Shown here one piece after another: positions 49,931-58,929 of a stretch of DNA of 64,000 nucleotides. The position numbers were made by a program, and so were the translations under genes. This DNA is from a virus, in IMG/VR virus record IMGVR_UViG_3300046170_000464, positions 16,499 through 80,498 of that record; one strand, written 5' to 3'. Numbering within the stretch: position 1 is the stretch's first letter; each line of letters opens with the position of its first letter. The notes below the pieces were generated by a model. The model was not told the origin of the DNA and did no database searches. It was given only the letters and a program-made list of their open reading frames with translations.

Positions 49931-51822
49931 TTTTCAGCCCAAGAATCGCCGATGTTGGCATCGCACTTCACTGGCACTTTAGTGATAATTGTTTCTCCTG
50001 CATCTTTCATTTCTCTTTCTAGTATCGTTTTGTAGTGTTCTGTTTTGCCTTCTACTGCTTCGAATATTAATTCGTCATGAACTGTAGCAATCGGTCTGAA
50101 CTCGTGATTAACAAATTTGCTCAGTCTTGCGATAGCCAACTTCAAGACATCTGCTCCAGCTCCTTGAATAATCGTGTTAGCACAAGTAGTCATAGCTGCG
50201 TCGTCGTAACTAAGTAGCCTCCTTCTTCCGATTGGAGTTCTTACGTAAGTCCAACCATCCTGAACCATTGCATTTCTTTCGCGGTGCCACTCCCTTAAAC
50301 GAGGGTAAGCACGATGAAAACCAGCATGTGCGACTTTGGCTTCAGAAAGAGAGATGATATTTCCTGAACTGGCTGCATACGTTTTGTACTTTTTAAATCC
50401 CATACCGTAAAGCAAAGCGAAATTCAGGGTCTTACCCATCTGCCTTTGAGATTTTTCTACCTGTTCAATCCCTACGTGGTAAATAAGACTCGCTGTAAGA
50501 GAGTGAAGGTCAGCTCCCTCTTGGAAAGCTTTGATCATTTGAGGAATACCAATCAACTCCGCAGCTAATCGAAGTTCGATCTGCGAGTAATCGGCAATAA
50601 CAAATTTAAAACCAGGCGACGGTACAAAACATTCTCGAAACTCTTTATCCCTGGGTACCTGCTGGATATTGATTCCCCAGTTTTCTTTTTTCTTTTTGCC
50701 AGTTACTCGTTTTGCACCCGAGCTAGTGAATCTTCCGCTGTTAGCTCCGTAGGAGTTATAACCACTGTGCATATGACCTGACACAGGGTTTATGTTGTCG
50801 ATAATTTTTTGCGTATGAGCCAGAGCTGTCTCTAGCTTTGTTCGTTTCCTAAGCAGATTGAGTGTGTGATCGTCGCTATCAAATTCGCTTAAAGCGACTT
50901 GCGACAGAGTCTGCTTTCCTGTTCTTGGGTCAACTGGTAAATCAGTGTCGACTTCGTTGAAGCATCTAATGCACTGTGCATTAGATCCAGGATTGAATTC
51001 CTTCTTAGCGTTTTTTCCGATGGCGATTGATCCATCGGCAAGTTTGGGGAGTTTTTTTTCATCGGGGAGACGACGATCAAGGTCCTCACAAAATAATCTA
51101 GTCGCTGTGTCCAGCTCCTGCTGCTTTCTAAATTTTAGAGCTTTCACTTTATTGACATCCACATTAAACCCATAGTGACACATTAAAGCCACAGGGCGAA
51201 TAACTTGACTCTCGAGAGTGTAGACCTCAAGTAGGTTTTCAGCTGCTAGCTCTGTCAACTGCAAAGCCGCGATCTTAGGAAGTATGTCAACGTCTTTCGC
51301 TGCATATTCAATTTGCTCAATCGCTAACTCATCAGCACTCCAATCAGAAACTTGTTGTTCTTTCGATATTTCGAGATCTAAACGTCTTGAGACGACCGCC
51401 TTCAAGGAACAACTGACGTCTCCAAAAAAGACTTTTTCAGTTTTAGGGCTTACCTTCTTTTCCTTAAACCCAGCACAGAGACAACGCTCAGCAAGAAAGG
51501 TATCAAAGATTTTCTTTTTGTAATCAATACCCAGTTTTAAGAAAAACTGCATATCAAAGTTTGCGTTGTGCAGGAGAAGCATCTCTCGAGACTCGATCAG
51601 AGCCTTAAGACCGTCGGTGTTTTTGCACTTAAAAAAATCTATGACATAGACGATCCGGTCAGCGACATCTTCTTGAGTAGTACAAAGCTGAAGTAACCGT
51701 GGTTCATGGACTCTTGCATCTAATCCTGTCGTTTCAAAGTCAGCGCAAAGTTTGGGAAGGATCCATAACTCAGCTAACGCTTTTTCAAGCTGATCCCTTG
51801 TCGTTATGTAATTGATTTGCAT
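49927..51822 (-). CDS. Family A DNA polymerase with 3'-5' exonuclease domain
   Basis: From ATG 51822 this is 631 residues; an upstream ATG at 51846 lies inside a terminator hairpin and is unlikely. The exonuclease domain has LCADFETTGLDA (Exo I) and LLLHNANFDMQFFLKLG. The polymerase domain has FVIADYSQIELRLAAEL (motif A), MGKTLNFALLYGMG (motif B) and ATVHDELIFEAV (motif C). The 5'-nuclease domain of bacterial Pol I is absent, as in phage enzymes. It replicates the phage genome. Confidence 0.95.
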   Translation of the reverse strand: MQINYITTRDQLEKALAELWILPKLCADFETTGLDARVHEPRLLQLCTTQEDVADRIVYVIDFFKCKNTDGLKALIESREMLLLHNANFDMQFFLKLGIDYKKKIFDTFLAERCLCAGFKEKKVSPKTEKVFFGDVSCSLKAVVSRRLDLEISKEQQVSDWSADELAIEQIEYAAKDVDILPKIAALQLTELAAENLLEVYTLESQVIRPVALMCHYGFNVDVNKVKALKFRKQQELDTATRLFCEDLDRRLPDEKKLPKLADGSIAIGKNAKKEFNPGSNAQCIRCFNEVDTDLPVDPRTGKQTLSQVALSEFDSDDHTLNLLRKRTKLETALAHTQKIIDNINPVSGHMHSGYNSYGANSGRFTSSGAKRVTGKKKKENWGINIQQVPRDKEFRECFVPSPGFKFVIADYSQIELRLAAELIGIPQMIKAFQEGADLHSLTASLIYHVGIEQVEKSQRQMGKTLNFALLYGMGFKKYKTYAASSGNIISLSEAKVAHAGFHRAYPRLREWHRERNAMVQDGWTYVRTPIGRRRLLSYDDAAMTTCANTIIQGAGADVLKLAIARLSKFVNHEFRPIATVHDELIFEAVEGKTEHYKTILEREMKDAGETIITKVPVKCDANIGDSWAEK

Positions 51823-51828
51823 AGCATT

Positions 51829-51857
51829 AAAAAAGGGCCGCTTCATTTGCGGCCCAC
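51829..51857 (-). terminator. Rho-independent terminator upstream of DNA polymerase
   Basis: Minus-strand hairpin GGGCCGC / GCGGCCC with a 7-nt loop, followed by six T. It ends transcription of the minus-strand gene at 51878-52660. Because it covers the first possible polymerase start, it also supports ATG 51822. The polymerase then needs read-through or its own promoter. Confidence 0.85.
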
Positions 51858-51877
51858 TGAGCTTAGCTCGCTCTTAC

Positions 51878-52660
51878 TCAGGCAACGCGTCCTTCCCAAA
51901 ATTTTAGGATGTATTCATCAACGTCTGCCCAGGTGTCGACAAGAACCTCGCCTTGTTCAGTCAAGTTGAGCACGTACACCTTGCGTTGCAAAAAGCTTTG
52001 AGTCTCGTTCAGCTTTTTGTCGGTCGAGCCGTAAGTGGTTTCCTCGCTGACTTTTACTAAACCTCTTTCTACGAGGTAAGCAAGACCATCACGCATCGCT
52101 CCGTATACCGGCGATGAATGATAGGTCATGACTCCTTTTTGAGCCTTAGCAACGAAAGGAGAATACTTGCTCTTTATTTTTTTAAATCCCTTGAACAGCT
52201 CGGAATTTTTTGATAGACCCACACTTGCCAAGCTATTGGCTTGCTTTACAGCAATTGAACGCAGTGTTAAGTCCGAATGCCTTGCCAACTCAGAGAGAAT
52301 CATTGCTGCTCCTGCTGATCTGGTGTTGCGAGCAACAAGCAATTCTTCAAGGGCAACATCCAAAGAAACTTTCTTTACTTGAATGTCACTGATCGTGTTA
52401 CGACTTTTTTTCTTTGAATTTCCCTTTACTTTTTTAGTAGAGCCTGGAGTAGCCATGGCTAGCTTTGCTGCCAAAGCGGCAAGCTCTGGATGCTTCTTCT
52501 CAATACTCAGCTTGAATAACTTTGTACAGTCAAGAAGACTTGAGTCCACATGATCCATCAAGTCGACGGTCACTGAAGGCAGTGAGTCCGATAGTGTGCA
52601 CAGTGTGGTTGCCTCCGACTCTTTAAGTTGGACGCCAGCAATTTGAAAGTTGACTTTCAT
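51878..52660 (-). CDS. Hypothetical protein with C-terminal winged-helix character
   Basis: A 260-residue protein. Helical N terminus, a basic linker (TKKVKGNSKKKSRNTISDIQ) and a C-terminal part reading AMRDGLAYLVERGLVKVSEE, then RKVYVLNLTEQGEVLVDTW, which looks like the recognition helix and wing of a winged helix. It may be a replication or transcription factor. It ends at a strong terminator. Confidence 0.6.
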   Translation of the reverse strand: MKVNFQIAGVQLKESEATTLCTLSDSLPSVTVDLMDHVDSSLLDCTKLFKLSIEKKHPELAALAAKLAMATPGSTKKVKGNSKKKSRNTISDIQVKKVSLDVALEELLVARNTRSAGAAMILSELARHSDLTLRSIAVKQANSLASVGLSKNSELFKGFKKIKSKYSPFVAKAQKGVMTYHSSPVYGAMRDGLAYLVERGLVKVSEETTYGSTDKKLNETQSFLQRKVYVLNLTEQGEVLVDTWADVDEYILKFWEGRVA

Positions 52661-52705
52661 AAGAATGATTGATCCTCGCTAAGAGTAATAATGATCATTG
52701 TGTAG

Positions 52706-53080
52706 TCAACCCTTCCTAGATTTCAATATGTCCTTTTCAACTTCTCTCACTATGTGCCACAGTTCGTATGAAGTACACTGGATTACTCCGTAAAGCTCTT
52801 TTAGGCTTAAACAAGCATAGTCTTTACTTATATATTTACTTACACATATAGTTTTTTCTGACCTTGGTATTCCTCCTGTGTCTAACGTCAGCACATTAAA
52901 TACCTCTGGGCCTGAAAGATATGTGATTAAACGTCCTTCAAACGTCGTTACGTGACGTGTGTCTTGATATTGAGTAAGACAATTTGCTATCCAATGCAAT
53001 AATTCTGCGTTGTCTAGCTTTGTGACATACTTTTCGGATATTGAATCTACAGTGGCAATTGCTTCTCTTAAGGGATGCAC
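52706..53080 (-). CDS. Hypothetical protein
   Basis: A 124-residue protein between the VWA gene and the winged-helix gene. Helical start (DSISEKYVTKLDNAELLHWI), beta middle (FEGRLITYLSGPEVFNVLTL), helical end (YELWHIVREVEKDILKSRKG). It may be the last gene of the MoxR-VWA operon. No family recognised. Confidence 0.55.
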   Translation of the reverse strand: MHPLREAIATVDSISEKYVTKLDNAELLHWIANCLTQYQDTRHVTTFEGRLITYLSGPEVFNVLTLDTGGIPRSEKTICVSKYISKDYACLSLKELYGVIQCTSYELWHIVREVEKDILKSRKG

Positions 53081-53115
53081 TTGCTTACAGCATAAGTATT
53101 TAATTTAATTACCAC

Positions 53116-54657
53116 TTACTTAATCGCCTTCTGAAATAAGTCAGAAGACTCTGCATCTTCACAAATATCAACCAAATGTACTGAATCGCAGAACCGTAAA
53201 AGACTTTCACTCTTTTTACCTATACAAAATCCAAAGACATCGATTTTATTATTATCTTTAAAAGCGTTAAATCTACGAACAGTTAAGTCAGTCACTTGAC
53301 ACTCCCCGTCTGTAATTATCAAAATATCTGCTCTTGGGTCTATGTCAGCACGTACAGAAGCGTGAATCATAACTTGATCGAAAGAAGTTCCGCCTCTGGT
53401 GTACCAAGCCATCAGAAAGTTAAGTAACCCTTCGTGGTCATTGCTGCGAGGCTCTAAAACTATGCTCTGGTTTACTCCTGTGTCGAACAAATGTATTTGT
53501 ATTTCTCTATGCTCCTTCGAACATTGTTCCGCAATCACATATGAGATTGCTTTGGACCACAACTCGGAATCACCCGCCATAGATCCAGAAATATCTACAT
53601 ACATGACTACTGGACCTTTGCTTAATTCTTTTACTGATGCTTCAAAATCTTTGCTGAGAATAGTTTTTTGAGAATGTTTGTACGCAAATAAAGCTTTACC
53701 TTCTTCTGTTGCAGCTAAAGCAATTTCTGAAGAAAAAGCTTTAGTCACATCGTCAGACATTTTTGCACCAACAATGTCGCTAAAAGACGAATTATGTTTC
53801 TTAGCTCTAATTCGTTGAGCCCAGGCTTGTTTCATCCCTCCAAGTCTTTTTGCTAACTCCATTAATCGTCGGTTTGTCTGTAGGCGTTTGGCTAGCTCTT
53901 GCTTTTGTTTTACATCGTTCAACTTGACTCCAAACCCCTCGTGGTTACCTGCCATAGCATTCATGGCCTCTTGTATATCTCCAGCCTCTTTATGGCCTTG
54001 TTCAATGCTGTCTTGTATTTCGCTCTTGTACTGATTGTTAGCGTTGCTAAGAATATCCTCGATCCGTTGACCTAATTCTTTTCCCTGTTGTCTGAGTTGA
54101 GAAGCTTTTTGATTGTCACCAGCTTTAATAGCGTCAGTAAAATCCTTTCTCATCTGCTGCAAATCACTAGCCATAACTGTTAGTGCTTTTTGCACAGATT
54201 TATCCTCCTCAATCATTTCTCCAATGACATCAGCTATTTCGTTAAGGATGCATACAGCTGTGTTTCCTGATTCAAAATGTTTTCCTAAACAATTTTCATA
54301 AACAGCACTGTATATCGGGCTAGTTGCTAGACCAATCAGGATATTTTGCCAAAGCACATTCTCAGGTTTATACCCTTTAGGTGGTGCAGGATTAGAACCA
54401 TCTTGTTTTTCCTGAAGGTATTTTTCTATATCCTCCATTGACACAGAAAGATTAACGTCTCCCCCGGTGTATAAGAATTCAAATAACTCTTTACCAAATC
54501 GACTCAGTTGTCTGATGTCGTACTGATCTGAGAAGTAATTAACCCGTGGCTTAGCTTCGCGTACAAAATCAGGCCATAGAAAATCAGTAAGCGCAGAAAC
54601 AGCAAGGACCAATGGCTCTGCTTCAGCAAGTCTTATTACATCGATAGATCTTTTCAT
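53116..54657 (-). CDS. VWA-domain protein (ViaA/CobT-like partner of MoxR ATPase)
   Basis: A 513-residue protein. About residues 1-330 are helical with coiled segments (QQGKELGQRIEDILSNANNQ). The C-terminal domain is a von Willebrand A fold with an intact metal site: MYVDISGSMAGDS (D-x-S-x-S), RGGTSFDQV (Thr) and ADILIITDGECQ (Asp). This C-terminal VWA after a long helical region matches ViaA, CobT and CbbO-type partners of MoxR ATPases. It overlaps the ATPase stop by 4 nt, so the two are made together. Confidence 0.85.
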   Translation of the reverse strand: MKRSIDVIRLAEAEPLVLAVSALTDFLWPDFVREAKPRVNYFSDQYDIRQLSRFGKELFEFLYTGGDVNLSVSMEDIEKYLQEKQDGSNPAPPKGYKPENVLWQNILIGLATSPIYSAVYENCLGKHFESGNTAVCILNEIADVIGEMIEEDKSVQKALTVMASDLQQMRKDFTDAIKAGDNQKASQLRQQGKELGQRIEDILSNANNQYKSEIQDSIEQGHKEAGDIQEAMNAMAGNHEGFGVKLNDVKQKQELAKRLQTNRRLMELAKRLGGMKQAWAQRIRAKKHNSSFSDIVGAKMSDDVTKAFSSEIALAATEEGKALFAYKHSQKTILSKDFEASVKELSKGPVVMYVDISGSMAGDSELWSKAISYVIAEQCSKEHREIQIHLFDTGVNQSIVLEPRSNDHEGLLNFLMAWYTRGGTSFDQVMIHASVRADIDPRADILIITDGECQVTDLTVRRFNAFKDNNKIDVFGFCIGKKSESLLRFCDSVHLVDICEDAESSDLFQKAIK

Positions 54658-55835
54658 TTTTGATACCTAGAAATTGACTCTGCAACTTGGTCTACGTTGT
54701 GATTAATTTCTTGACAAACTTTTGTAGCTTTATACCTGGTAGCAGCGGTAAATCGCATCTGATCGTTATCAAGCGTTGCTTCTACTTTCTGAGCCACAGT
54801 TTTCAAGTCGTTATGTAGCTGTTTAAGTTTTCCAACGTGAATACTAAGCTCAGAGATTTTATCAATTTGTTTAGTTCTTAGAGAGTTGTATTCGTTCATC
54901 AAGCCGGTTGAAGCTCGCTGAACTGATCGCAAGAATTTATCTGCTGTGGGGACACACTGATCAACAACTTCTTTAATCGTTGCCACATCCTCCTCTGTTT
55001 GGTAAACGATATGAGGCAGAGTCGAATGTAGATATTCGGGGAGTAAAGAGTCTTCTCCTTGAACAACTGCCCACCCTCTTAGAAATTTCAGTATCTGTAC
55101 ACGACGTCTGTCTGAAACAAATACACCTCTTCCTTCAAGCATATCTATACACTCTGTGAACACATCAATAAACGTGTCTGTGACTGTGATCTCCCCTGCT
55201 GCTGTCTGCAGTTTTGAAATAGACTCGAGAGTCAGCCCTGAAGAAATATCAGGTCTACCTCCTTTTAGTGCCCAGTTGTAAAGTTTGCGTTTATTTGTAG
55301 GTTTCTTCAAACCAGATACAGTTGGTCGAAAAAGAAAACGATCACAAAACGCTTGAAGTGACTCGTCTGATGGGAAAGAGTTTGTTGCTGCAACGACTGA
55401 TTTGATCTCTGTTTGAATTAATTCTTTCCCATTGTTGAATGTTCTTTCGTTAAGAATTTGCAAGAGTGAGTTTAAGACTGCAGAACTTCCACGAAATAAT
55501 TCGTCTAAGAAAGCTATGTTGCTGTCAGGTAAGTATCCTTTTATATCACGCGTGTACTCATCTTTGAGTAACTTCGAAACTGCAACGGGACCGTAAAGCT
55601 CGGAAGGATCTGTGGTTGGAGAAAGAAGATAACTAAAGAATTTTGAGTTGTTAAATCCCTTCGCTACTTGTCTCACTAACTCAGACTTTCCAGTACCAGG
55701 AGCGCCGAACAAAAAGCAATTTTGCTCAGTGATAATGGCTGCAATGATGCCGTCAATGACGTCAGTCCTTTCCAGGAAAGCGTTATTCAACTGTGTACGA
55801 AAATTTTGAAGGTCTGTGAAAGTAGTAGTGTCCAT
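54654..55835 (-). CDS. MoxR-family AAA+ ATPase (RavA/CobS-like)
   Basis: A 393-residue protein. Walker A FLFGAPGTGKSE (residues 44-51), Walker B IAFLDELFRG (109-112), sensor 1 VVAATNSF (about 152) and an arginine in FCDRFLFR (166) are all intact. SPTTDPSELYGPVAVS is the MoxR-typical insertion. The C-terminal 150 residues are helical. In known pairs, MoxR ATPases and VWA proteins remodel targets, often inserting metals or activating enzymes. The target here is unknown. It sits in a four-gene operon with VWA and DUF3150-like proteins. Confidence 0.9.
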   Translation of the reverse strand: MDTTTFTDLQNFRTQLNNAFLERTDVIDGIIAAIITEQNCFLFGAPGTGKSELVRQVAKGFNNSKFFSYLLSPTTDPSELYGPVAVSKLLKDEYTRDIKGYLPDSNIAFLDELFRGSSAVLNSLLQILNERTFNNGKELIQTEIKSVVAATNSFPSDESLQAFCDRFLFRPTVSGLKKPTNKRKLYNWALKGGRPDISSGLTLESISKLQTAAGEITVTDTFIDVFTECIDMLEGRGVFVSDRRRVQILKFLRGWAVVQGEDSLLPEYLHSTLPHIVYQTEEDVATIKEVVDQCVPTADKFLRSVQRASTGLMNEYNSLRTKQIDKISELSIHVGKLKQLHNDLKTVAQKVEATLDNDQMRFTAATRYKATKVCQEINHNVDQVAESISRYQK

Positions 55836-55898
55836 GTTTAAAAGAAATTACGTTTGCGTTTGTAAGGCCCGTGAATAGATTTACCAGGGACTAAGTAC

Positions 55899-57101
55899 TT
55901 AAAAGTCGAGTTCTGTTCGTAGAAAGCTTTCCGACGAAGAACCTTCCTCCATGATCGTTTCAATGTCGGAAGATACAGCAACACGTTCCCGAGCTTTGCC
56001 AAGAACTTGTTGTAAATGCCGAGCCCTGTACTTGTAAACGCTCGTTTGAACCTCAATCTCTTGTTCAATCGTTTGGAGATCATGAGTGGAGTCGCACTGG
56101 GAAAGGTTAGTTAAAAGGTCTTTGTACTTATTTGTAAGCGTCAAAGACATCTGAAGAGATTCGAGTCCTTTAGAAGAAGTTGCTTCTTGAACTAGAAACT
56201 GAGATTCCTCTCGTATCTCTTCACGAATTTGAGTGTACTGCTCAAAGGCGTTGACGCGTTCTACTCCTTTCGGAGCATCCCTCATTGTCTGACCGATCTT
56301 TATCAAAGAAGTGATCAGCCCGTGGATACCTTTCAACTGAGGTAAATGTTTCGCCGCGAGTTCGATTTCATCTTTTATTCTCTGCCACGATCCTCGTTTA
56401 GTGTCTCTTTTCAGAACGATGTCGCCAACCTTGTTAGCTGCTCTGGAGTCCAGGTCATCGAGTAACTCAGCAATAGTGCCAAGACTTCTGTCGAGAGCTC
56501 CGTCGCAAGCAGCTTTTAAAACTTGAGACGTATTTACAGTGGCTTCATTTTGAATCTGACTTGCAAGAGTTTGGGGGTCATCAATCTTTTGCATGGTCGC
56601 AGGGTATGGACCTACAACTGAGACGTTAATTGGAGCCGAGAACTCTGCTTCAGTCGGAAACATTTTGAGGTAAGCCTCGCGAACTAGGTCGAGCTCGTGC
56701 TTGTCCACAAAGAGTGGAGAGAAAAAGTTGTCGACAGTTCTCTTCCAGTTCGAATATTCTTCAGGCCAAGAATCTTTAAGAAGCAAGTTGCATTCTTTTA
56801 CCTTGTCTCTGATTTCTTTGATCCGCTCCATAGCTTCTTCAAAGTAATCAGGATGAAGAAAATGGATATCGCCATGGTTAATGGTGCACCGATCGTAAAG
56901 TTGTACCTGAAGCATTCTCACGTCACGAAGGTGATCCTTCAAAGCGTTAGAAAGCTTTGGTCGAATTGACAAAGCACTAGCTTGCTTGAGTGTGTCTATG
57001 ACACCGTCAGGTAATTTGTAGTCTTCAAAAGCAATCTGTACGCTCTGCCTCACGGATGATGAGACAGAGCAGTGAAGGATGTAAATCTCAGGATTGTTCA
57101 T
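55899..57101 (-). CDS. DUF3150-like helical protein in MoxR-VWA operon
   Basis: A 400-residue, almost all-helical protein. The segment INHGDIHFLHPDYFEEAMER, then IKEIRDKVKECNLLLKDSWP, is like the DUF3150 core that accompanies CobS/MoxR-type and VWA genes in plasmids and phages. A long coiled middle and an acidic Ser/Glu-rich end follow. The family call is by pattern and context, so moderate. It starts 4 nt inside the upstream gene's stop (ATGA) and lies 63 nt before the ATPase gene. It may be the substrate adaptor of the complex. Confidence 0.6.
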   Translation of the reverse strand: MNNPEIYILHCSVSSSVRQSVQIAFEDYKLPDGVIDTLKQASALSIRPKLSNALKDHLRDVRMLQVQLYDRCTINHGDIHFLHPDYFEEAMERIKEIRDKVKECNLLLKDSWPEEYSNWKRTVDNFFSPLFVDKHELDLVREAYLKMFPTEAEFSAPINVSVVGPYPATMQKIDDPQTLASQIQNEATVNTSQVLKAACDGALDRSLGTIAELLDDLDSRAANKVGDIVLKRDTKRGSWQRIKDEIELAAKHLPQLKGIHGLITSLIKIGQTMRDAPKGVERVNAFEQYTQIREEIREESQFLVQEATSSKGLESLQMSLTLTNKYKDLLTNLSQCDSTHDLQTIEQEIEVQTSVYKYRARHLQQVLGKARERVAVSSDIETIMEEGSSSESFLRTELDF

Positions 57102-57514
57102 TTAGATAAACGCTTGTAAGCGGTAGTCACCTTTTCTGTTACGAAGTCAAAGCCTTTGATCTTTAGCTTTTCGATCACAGACTTACGCTTAGCCTTCAAG
57201 AGCTTCAGCTCACGCTCTTGCTTTTCGATTCTGATGTCGAGTTTGGCAAGTTCGTCACAAGGAACTGGTAACCGGGTCACTCGCACGATTACTTGCGCAC
57301 CAATCTCGGGGAAACGAAAGAGCGAGTCTGGTCCTTGGAATTGATCTAGTTCAATCCCTTTGTGCTCAGCAATAGTAAGAGCTGTGTTGAGAGTGTCGCG
57401 AGCAGCTTCCCAGGGTGCTCCAAAAGATTCACCAACCTCCGCTAGAGCGTGGTCGCACTCACCCCATAAGCGAGCTGTAAGAAAGGCTTTGTCTTGCAGA
57501 GATTCGAGTTTCAT
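57098..57514 (-). CDS. First gene of the MoxR-VWA operon, helical protein
   Basis: From ATG 57514 this is 138 residues (MKLESLQDKAFLTARLWGEC). The C-terminal half is a basic coiled coil (EKQERELKLLKAKRKSVIEK) followed by a short end. A sigma70-like promoter with a perfect TTGACA lies just upstream. It overlaps the DUF3150-like start by 4 nt. No family recognised. Confidence 0.65.
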   Translation of the reverse strand: MKLESLQDKAFLTARLWGECDHALAEVGESFGAPWEAARDTLNTALTIAEHKGIELDQFQGPDSLFRFPEIGAQVIVRVTRLPVPCDELAKLDIRIEKQERELKLLKAKRKSVIEKLKIKGFDFVTEKVTTAYKRLSK

Positions 57515-57556
57515 GTTCTTAGAATGTGATGGTGTTGATGGGTTGTCACAGAGCTG

Positions 57557-57585
57557 ATGGTAAGGCATCTTCTACCCTGTGTCAA
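57557..57585 (-). promoter_or_regulatory. Sigma70-type promoter of the MoxR-VWA operon
   Basis: On the minus strand, a perfect TTGACA (57585-57580), a 17-nt spacer and TACCAT (57562-57557) lie about 42 nt before ATG 57514. The -35 is consensus; the -10 matches four of six. Confidence 0.6.
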
Positions 57586-57728
57586 CTCTGTATCGAGTTT
57601 TACTTTCGTTTGGTGTCTTGCGGTAGTACAAACAGAAACACTTGTTATAAAACTTTTTCATGGGAATTGATTAATTTCAATGATTGTCGTTGTGTTGTAA
57701 ATGTATACAAAGTTTTAACATAAGTAGA

Positions 57729-57760
57729 TAAAAAAATAAAGCGCGAAATTGCGCTTTATT
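57729..57760 (-). terminator. Rho-independent terminator
   Basis: A perfect 10-bp inverted repeat (AATAAAGCGC / GCGCTTTATT) with loop GAAATT is followed on the minus strand by a T run. It lies 7 nt after the stop of the gene at 57767 and separates that gene from the MoxR-VWA operon. Confidence 0.88.
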
Positions 57761-57766
57761 CCTGCT

Positions 57767-58012
57767 TCAAAATGGTAACTGAGGGACTTCTGAATCTGAT
57801 GATTCTTTTGGAAGGGGTAAGCCTTCGAAGTCTCCGTCGAAACCATCTACAGGTAGAGGAATCGGGATCAAACTCGTGACCATTTCGGTCAGTTCGAGTT
57901 TTGCATCAGCGATGATGCTAGGCAACTTCATGTAAAGAACTAAAGCACCTGTTGTTAGTCCCGCTGAGAGCAAGAACCCGAGAACACCGAGCAGATTAAT
58001 TAACTTGGTCAA
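57767..58012 (-). CDS. Small membrane protein
   Basis: An 81-residue protein. One N-terminal membrane helix (INLLGVLGFLLSAGLTTGAL) is followed by an amphipathic helix (IIADAKLELTEMVTSLI) and a Pro/Asp-rich tail (PIPLPVDGFDGDFEGLPLPK). This layout recurs in small cyanophage membrane proteins of unknown function. It has its own terminator. Confidence 0.65.
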   Translation of the reverse strand: MTKLINLLGVLGFLLSAGLTTGALVLYMKLPSIIADAKLELTEMVTSLIPIPLPVDGFDGDFEGLPLPKESSDSEVPQLPF

Positions 58013-58146
58013 GATAGTCTTGCTCCTTGCTATAAGGTTTAGTTGAATAATAATCAGCTAAATCATAAACATAAGGAATCAGCCAAGTTGGCGGCCAACA
58101 GCTTTCCCAGTTAACTGGTTGTAAGCAGCCGACCACCACTACTCGA

Positions 58147-58171
58147 TAAAAGGACCAGCTGTAGCTGGCCC
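58147..58171 (-). terminator. Rho-independent terminator (works in either direction)
   Basis: GGGCCAGCT and AGCTGGTCC pair (one wobble) around a 2-nt centre, with four T on the minus side. It lies 12 nt after the stop of the porin-like gene. Confidence 0.7.
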
Positions 58172-58182
58172 ATTTTCGTGCT

Positions 58183-58542
58183 TCAGAACTTAATCTTTGC
58201 GCCCAATTTCGAGCCCCATGAAAAGTCGTCGCCGGTCACTCCGCTGAGCTCACCGTACAAAGACAGATTCTCTTCAGCGTCGATAGCGATTGAACCCCCC
58301 AGCTTCCCAGCCAGTTCAACGTCGCTGTCCGTTCCCTCGGGGAGAATCAAGGCAGGTCCTCCCTGGACAAACCAGGAATAACCATCACCGCCATCTTCAT
58401 ATCCGATGTCGAGCGTAACAGCGCCGCCCAAATAATCGTCGCCTACAGTCGATCCATTGAATTCGGGGTTGAAATAGGGACCTGCGATAGCGCTAGTGCC
58501 AAGACCCAGAAGGGCGAAAGTAGCCAAAAATGATTTGATCAT
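58183..58542 (-). CDS. Secreted porin-like beta protein
   Basis: A 119-residue protein. Signal peptide MIKSFLATFALLGLGTSAIA, then alternating amphipathic strands (YLGGAVTLDIGYEDGGDGYS; WFVQGGPALILPEG; ELAGKLGGSIAIDAEENLSL) ending in a terminal Phe (GAKIKF), a feature of outer-membrane barrels. Related proteins occur in marine cyanobacteria and their phages. It may insert in the host outer membrane; the role is unknown. Confidence 0.7.
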   Translation of the reverse strand: MIKSFLATFALLGLGTSAIAGPYFNPEFNGSTVGDDYLGGAVTLDIGYEDGGDGYSWFVQGGPALILPEGTDSDVELAGKLGGSIAIDAEENLSLYGELSGVTGDDFSWGSKLGAKIKF

Positions 58543-58566
58543 GATTGAGATAAAACCAAATAAACT

Positions 58567-58929
58567 TTAGTCGTTGTGCCAATTAGGTGTATTTACTTGT
58601 GCCAGTTCTGGAGCGTGGTCACCTGAGTGGATAGCCCAGGGGGAGAATCGAGCCCACAGTCTTCTACCGTCATCGGTTAAATAGATTTGAGTTGTCCTTG
58701 TATCCACTGGGTCCGGAACTTGCTGAACCATGTTGGTCTTGATAAGTTTGCGGACTGACCTAGCCAAAGTCGTCTCTGGGTCATCCCTCAATGCTGGGTA
58801 CTGCTTCAGGCTGCTCCTTAAAAGAGGAAGAGGGTGAGACTCAGCAATGACCAAGAAAACTTGAAATGCATGGAGACTTGTGACGTTTGTTTGTCTTGCA
58901 AAACTATCAAGCAGACGAGATAAAGTCAT
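58567..58929 (-). CDS. MarR-like winged-helix protein
   Basis: From ATG 58929 (MTLSRLLDSFARQ) this is 120 residues; the start overlaps the previous stop by 4 nt. Helical N terminus, LARSVRKLIKTNMVQQVPDP as recognition helix, and DTRTTQIYLTDDGRRLWARF as wing match MarR-type regulators. It probably controls early genes or a host operon. Confidence 0.7.
   Translation of the reverse strand: MTLSRLLDSFARQTNVTSLHAFQVFLVIAESHPLPLLRSSLKQYPALRDDPETTLARSVRKLIKTNMVQQVPDPVDTRTTQIYLTDDGRRLWARFSPWAIHSGDHAPELAQVNTPNWHND

Noticed and set aside
55838-56083. 81-codon minus-strand frame between the ATPase and DUF3150-like genes
   Set aside because: Mostly overlaps the DUF3150-like gene in another frame and is basic and compositionally odd; regarded as a shadow.
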